From contig NZ_QUCY01000044.1 of assembly GCF_003474385.1 (NCBI RefSeq), forward strand, positions 1 to 8,583: DNA of 8,583 nt, in the 5' to 3' direction. Below, in pieces: positions 6,357-8,583 of this stretch. Under the pieces are notes generated by a model that did no database searches, was not told the DNA's origin, and saw only the letters and a list, made by a program, of their open reading frames with translations. The first letter of the stretch is position 1. Each line of letters starts with the position of its first letter. The DNA comes from Senegalimassilia sp003474385. Its GTDB lineage: Bacteria; Actinomycetota; Coriobacteriia; Coriobacteriales; Eggerthellaceae. The translations under genes and the position numbers were made by a program.

Positions 6357-6377
6357 ATTGCTCATGTTGTGAGCGAT
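6357..6377. promoter_or_regulatory. Operator-like dyad upstream of folC
   Basis: ATTGCTCA (6357-6364) and TGAGCGAT (6370-6377) are inverted copies with one mismatch around the 5-nt spacer TGTTG. The size and symmetry fit a dimeric repressor site or a small RNA hairpin. The right arm can alternatively pair with 6424-6432. Function is unproven. Confidence 0.4.
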
Positions 6378-6385
6378 TTATGACA

Positions 6386-6409
6386 GATAAGCCTCCGTCC
6401 CCAAGTGTC
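6386..6409 (+). repeat. Dispersed copy of the CCTCCGTCCCCAA repeat
   Basis: This 24-nt stretch matches 466-489 with one mismatch (G for C at 6391), in the same orientation, about 5.9 kb from the tandem array. Similarity ends at GTC on the right, exactly where tandem unit 3 ends, so GTC looks like a true element boundary. On the left it fades a few bases upstream (GACAGATAA versus GACGGATAA). Confidence 0.85.
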
Positions 6410-6526
6410 CGGGCATTGCAGTCAATCGCTCAACGGCTTGGAGAACCTGCGCATGCTTGGGCTCGGGTTGTCATCCCGTGCTAACCTGCTAACGAACAAT
6501 GGACTTTCGAGCAAGGTGAATCCCGT

Positions 6527-7957
6527 ATGCCTCAATCAACCCCGCAAGCCAGTGGGCAATCCGTATCGCAAACCTGCGGTCAAACCCCCCCGCAATACTT
6601 CGATCCCATCGCCTATATCAACGCTCCCCATTGGCAGGCGTCGCGTTTGGGCCTCGATCGCATCCGCGAGTTACTGGCTCGCTTGGGCAATCCTCAGAAC
6701 GATCTGCGCATCGTGCATGTTGCGGGCACGAACGGGAAGGGCAGCACATGCGCCTATATCGCCAACGTGCTGCAGGCTGCTGGCTATCGGGTTGGCTGGT
6801 TCTCAAGCCCGTTCATCGAGCGTTTCGAGGAGCGCATCCGCGTGAACGGCAAGAACATCGGCATGCCCGACCTTGCGCGCGTCACGCTGCAAGTGCGGGA
6901 GCATGCCGAGCAAATGTCGGTGGAAACCGGTGACCATCCAACGGAGTTCGAACTTATGACGGCGGTGGCGCTTCTGCATTTCGCCCAGGTGGAATGTCAG
7001 GTTGCGGTGCTTGAGGTCGGCCTTGGCGGCCGTCTGGACTCCACCAACGTCATCGCGGCCCCCGACGTTGCCGTTATCACGCGCATCGGCCTCGACCATA
7101 CCGATCTGCTCGGCAACACCATCGGCAAGATCGCTGCTGAAAAGGCTGGCATCATCAAGTCGGGAAGCGCCGTGGTTTCGTGGCCGCAGGAGCCCGAGGC
7201 GGCCGAAGCCGTGGAAGCGGCGGCGCACGCGGCAGGCTGCACGGTTTCGCAGCCTGATTTCGGCGAACTGGACATTGCGCCTGTCCGCCATCTTGACCCC
7301 GAGCAGATCGAACCCGGCAAGCCTTCGGTCGTCCGTCCCTTCACCTACAAGGGCAACGCTTACGAAACCACATTGCTGGGCAGCTATCAGCCGCAAAACG
7401 CCGCATTGGCTTTGGAAACCGTGTTCGCGCTTCAGTGCCGTGGTTGGGATATACCGCAATCCGCTGTCGAGCGCGGTGTTGCCGCCACGCGCTGGGCCGG
7501 CCGGTTCGAGGTGCTGCCGCACGTGCCTGGCAAACCAACGGTGGTCATCGACGGCGGTCACAATCCGCAGGGCGCCCAGGCGCTTGCCGATTCGCTGGCG
7601 GACGTGTTCGCCGGCCGCAAAGCCGTGCTGTTCTCGGGCGTCATGGCCGACAAGGACCATCCCGCCATGCTGCGCACGGTGTTGCCGCATGCTGCCGCGT
7701 TCGTAGCCGTGACTCCCGACAATCCCCGAGCGCTGCCTGCCGCAGAATACGCCTCAGAAGCCGTCCGAATAGCCGCGGAGTCGCCCGCGATCGACGCAAA
7801 TCTGCCCATTTGCGCAGCGCAAACCTACGCCGAAGCAGCCCGCAAAGCAGGCGAACTCGCCGGCCCCGACGGCATCATCTGCGCGTTCGGCAGCCTGTAC
7901 AGCATCGCGCACACCAAGCAGGCGCTCCGGGAGGCTGGGTTGCTCGCAGGCGAATAG
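6527..7957 (+). CDS. folC: Bifunctional dihydrofolate synthase / folylpolyglutamate synthase
   Basis: This cytoplasmic Mur-ligase-like enzyme uses ATP to join glutamate to dihydropteroate and then extends folate polyglutamates. The protein has 476 aa; the first ~24 residues are a Gln/Ser/Pro-rich extra tail before FDPIAYIN. The P-loop AGTNGKGST is at residues 66-74. The signature LEVGLGGRLDSTNV (162-175) and the DHTDLLG...AEKAGIIK block (190-211) are present, including Lys206, the usual carbamylated Mg-binding lysine. DGGHNPQG (341-348) marks the C-terminal glutamate-ligase domain, and AFGSLY lies near the end. The start has AAGGTG eight bases upstream. Its neighbours are not folate genes. 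No THF riboswitch is recognised in the leader. Confidence 0.96.
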   Translation: MPQSTPQASGQSVSQTCGQTPPQYFDPIAYINAPHWQASRLGLDRIRELLARLGNPQNDLRIVHVAGTNGKGSTCAYIANVLQAAGYRVGWFSSPFIERFEERIRVNGKNIGMPDLARVTLQVREHAEQMSVETGDHPTEFELMTAVALLHFAQVECQVAVLEVGLGGRLDSTNVIAAPDVAVITRIGLDHTDLLGNTIGKIAAEKAGIIKSGSAVVSWPQEPEAAEAVEAAAHAAGCTVSQPDFGELDIAPVRHLDPEQIEPGKPSVVRPFTYKGNAYETTLLGSYQPQNAALALETVFALQCRGWDIPQSAVERGVAATRWAGRFEVLPHVPGKPTVVIDGGHNPQGAQALADSLADVFAGRKAVLFSGVMADKDHPAMLRTVLPHAAAFVAVTPDNPRALPAAEYASEAVRIAAESPAIDANLPICAAQTYAEAARKAGELAGPDGIICAFGSLYSIAHTKQALREAGLLAGE

Positions 7958-8101
7958 CGCCCGCTTCCACCCTCCTGTCGCCTGGTTTTGCGCGGAAGCC
8001 GATCAGCCGGCGGCGTGTGCCGCGGTGTTCACATTAAGGGGCACTCATAGATTTGCCCGCACCTCGGCTTCCCACCGCCCGCATGATTCACCAGCGTAAC
8101 G

Positions 8102-8116
8102 CGTATGGTTCATACG
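8102..8116. promoter_or_regulatory. 15-bp palindrome upstream of the acpP promoter
   Basis: CGTATG (8102-8107), spacer GTT, CATACG (8111-8116) is a perfect 6-bp dyad about 41 nt upstream of the predicted -10. The half-site CATACG recurs at 8163-8168, overlapping that -10. This fits an operator for a dimeric regulator of fatty-acid synthesis, but it does not match FapR or FabT sites I know. Confidence 0.35.
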
Positions 8117-8156
8117 TGTGGGACGCGGGGTAAAACCGGGCGCGCGGCGCGGCGTG

Positions 8157-8165
8157 TGCTACCAT
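8157..8165 (+). promoter_or_regulatory. Candidate extended -10 promoter of acpP
   Basis: TGC then TACCAT (8160-8165) fits an extended -10 element. The -35 region 16-18 nt upstream is GC-rich and unconvincing. A start near 8172 would give a short leader of about 30 nt containing AAAGGA (8187-8192). Confidence 0.4.
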
Positions 8166-8200
8166 ACGAGCGTTGCAATGTTTGAGAAAGGACCGCCATC

Positions 8201-8419
8201 ATGGCTACCATCGACACCGTTAAGGAAGTCCTGGAAGAGAACCTGGACATCAACCCTGAGTCCGTTAACGACGACTCCACGTTCGACTCCCTGGGCATCG
8301 ACTCCCTGGACATGGTCGAGCTGATCTGCGACTTGGAGGAGAAGTGCGACGTGGACTTCGGCGAGCCCGAGGGCCTGAAGACCGTCGGCGAGCTGGTCGA
8401 GTACATCGACTCCCTGTAA
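8201..8419 (+). CDS. acpP: Acyl carrier protein
   Basis: A small acidic cytoplasmic carrier of 72 aa that holds growing fatty-acyl chains as thioesters during type II fatty-acid synthesis. Ser35 in GIDSLDMVEL is the site of 4'-phosphopantetheine attachment by AcpS, and the surrounding DSL motif and following acidic helix II (DMVELICDLEE) are canonical. Length and four-helix pattern are normal, though Cys43 and Cys49 are less usual. AAAGGA lies eight bases before the ATG. It appears monocistronic here: folC ends 243 nt upstream, and no fab gene is adjacent. In many bacteria acpP is followed by fabF or rnc; here an IS-like end begins 117 nt downstream, so that arrangement may be interrupted. 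Confidence 0.96.
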   Translation: MATIDTVKEVLEENLDINPESVNDDSTFDSLGIDSLDMVELICDLEEKCDVDFGEPEGLKTVGELVEYIDSL

Positions 8420-8494
8420 GCCGCAAAGCTTATCGAGCACGTTAACCCTTGGCTAGCGCGCTCGACTGCGCAAACAAAAGCGCGATAACCGAAG

Positions 8495-8510
8495 CCGACT
8501 TTTAAGTCGG
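8495..8510. repeat. 16-bp palindrome between acpP and the IS-like end
   Basis: CCGACTT (8495-8501) and AAGTCGG (8504-8510) are perfect inverted copies around TT. No T-run follows on the plus strand (ATGTTGAGG), so a terminator role for acpP is doubtful but possible. Confidence 0.5.
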
Positions 8511-8536
8511 ATGTTGAGGACCGGCCCCGGGCGATT

Positions 8537-8583
8537 TGAACTGCACCCCAGTTCTTGGACAGGGCAAATAGAAAGCAGTTAAG
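8537..8583 (+). mobile_element. Probable IS3-family terminal inverted repeat, element continuing beyond the window
   Basis: The sequence from 8537 begins TGAACTGCACCCC and continues to TTGGACAG, a pattern seen at the outer ends of many IS3-family elements (5'-TG end, ACCCC block, TTGGACA block). Reading outside to inside, the element would extend to the right of the window, with its transposase orfA just beyond 8583. GAACTG (8538-8543) and CAGTTC (8549-8554) form an internal 6-bp dyad. No transposase is visible here and no target duplication can be checked, so this is recognition of an end only. A solo remnant is also possible. Confidence 0.5.

Larger units (their letters stand above)
6181..6526. 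other. 346-nt intergenic region upstream of folC
   Basis: No gene is supported. The first part has a purine-rich 14-bp direct repeat (GGGGAGAAGGCCGG at 6189-6202 and 6246-6259). The middle has a dyad at 6357-6377, then the dispersed repeat at 6386-6409 inside a 9-bp inverted repeat. The folC ribosome binding site AAGGTG is at 6513-6518. I find no T-tracted terminator for the glycosylase gene and no convincing folC promoter. Confidence 0.5.
7958..8200. other. Intergenic leader region of acpP
   Basis: 243 nt without a gene. It holds a small hairpin GCGGC/GCCGC (8010-8023) that lacks a T-tract, so it is at best a weak folC terminator. It also holds an 11-bp direct repeat GCGGCGTGTGC (8010-8020 and 8149-8159), the palindrome at 8102-8116 and the acpP promoter candidate. 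Confidence 0.5.

Noticed and set aside
6181..6526. THF riboswitch before folC
   Set aside because: The gene context invites it, but I cannot find the conserved core of the known THF class, and the hairpins seen do not match its fold.
8010..8023. Intrinsic terminator for folC
   Set aside because: The hairpin GCGGC/GCCGC is only 5 bp and is not followed by a T-run.
1..8583. tRNA, rRNA or defence/toxin-antitoxin module
   Set aside because: No T-loop/acceptor pattern or rRNA stretch was seen in the gaps, and no gene pair has toxin-antitoxin or defence architecture. The macrodomain protein has no DarT-like partner beside it.

Overview
The window is GC-rich, densely coding bacterial chromosome made up mostly of housekeeping genes. 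The gene set, the Shine-Dalgarno-led starts, and an alanine racemase and acyl carrier protein that look actinobacterial suggest a high-GC actinomycetote, most likely of the Coriobacteriia/Eggerthellaceae type. This is inference from sequence character, not a database match.

Layout, left to right. Bases 1-114 (minus) hold the first 38 codons of a zinc-ribbon protein that runs off the left edge. Bases 115-674 have no gene but carry a tandem 36-nt repeat (400-489) and a likely extended -10 promoter (560-568). They lead into alr (675-2144, plus), which has an unusual N-terminal extension of about 112 residues. A strong bidirectional terminator lies at 2297-2342. Three minus-strand genes follow: proC (2570-3361), an alpha/beta-hydrolase esterase (3545-4303) and a TIGR02452/PARG-like macrodomain protein (4325-5185). 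The last two sit 21 nt apart and look co-transcribed. After a 380-nt gap come three plus-strand genes: a type-4 [4Fe-4S] uracil-DNA glycosylase (5566-6180), folC (6527-7957) and acpP (8201-8419). The right edge carries what looks like the terminal inverted repeat of an IS3-family element (from 8537).

Functional reading. Alr (D-alanine for the cell wall), ProC (proline), FolC (folate), AcpP (fatty-acid synthesis) and UDG (DNA repair) are core functions that happen to be neighbours and do not form one pathway. The accessory-looking part is the macrodomain/esterase pair. There the PARG catalytic signature is altered: the QEE motif reads PEQ, and the GGG motif reads GGA.

The most notable non-coding signal is a short G/C-rich repeat with the core CCTCCGTCCCCAA, present in three tandem units before alr and once more before folC. 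It has REP-like hairpin potential. I see no CRISPR array, toxin-antitoxin module, phage module or obvious new multi-gene system. The best leads are the altered PARG-like protein and its esterase partner, the extended alanine racemase, and the repeat family.
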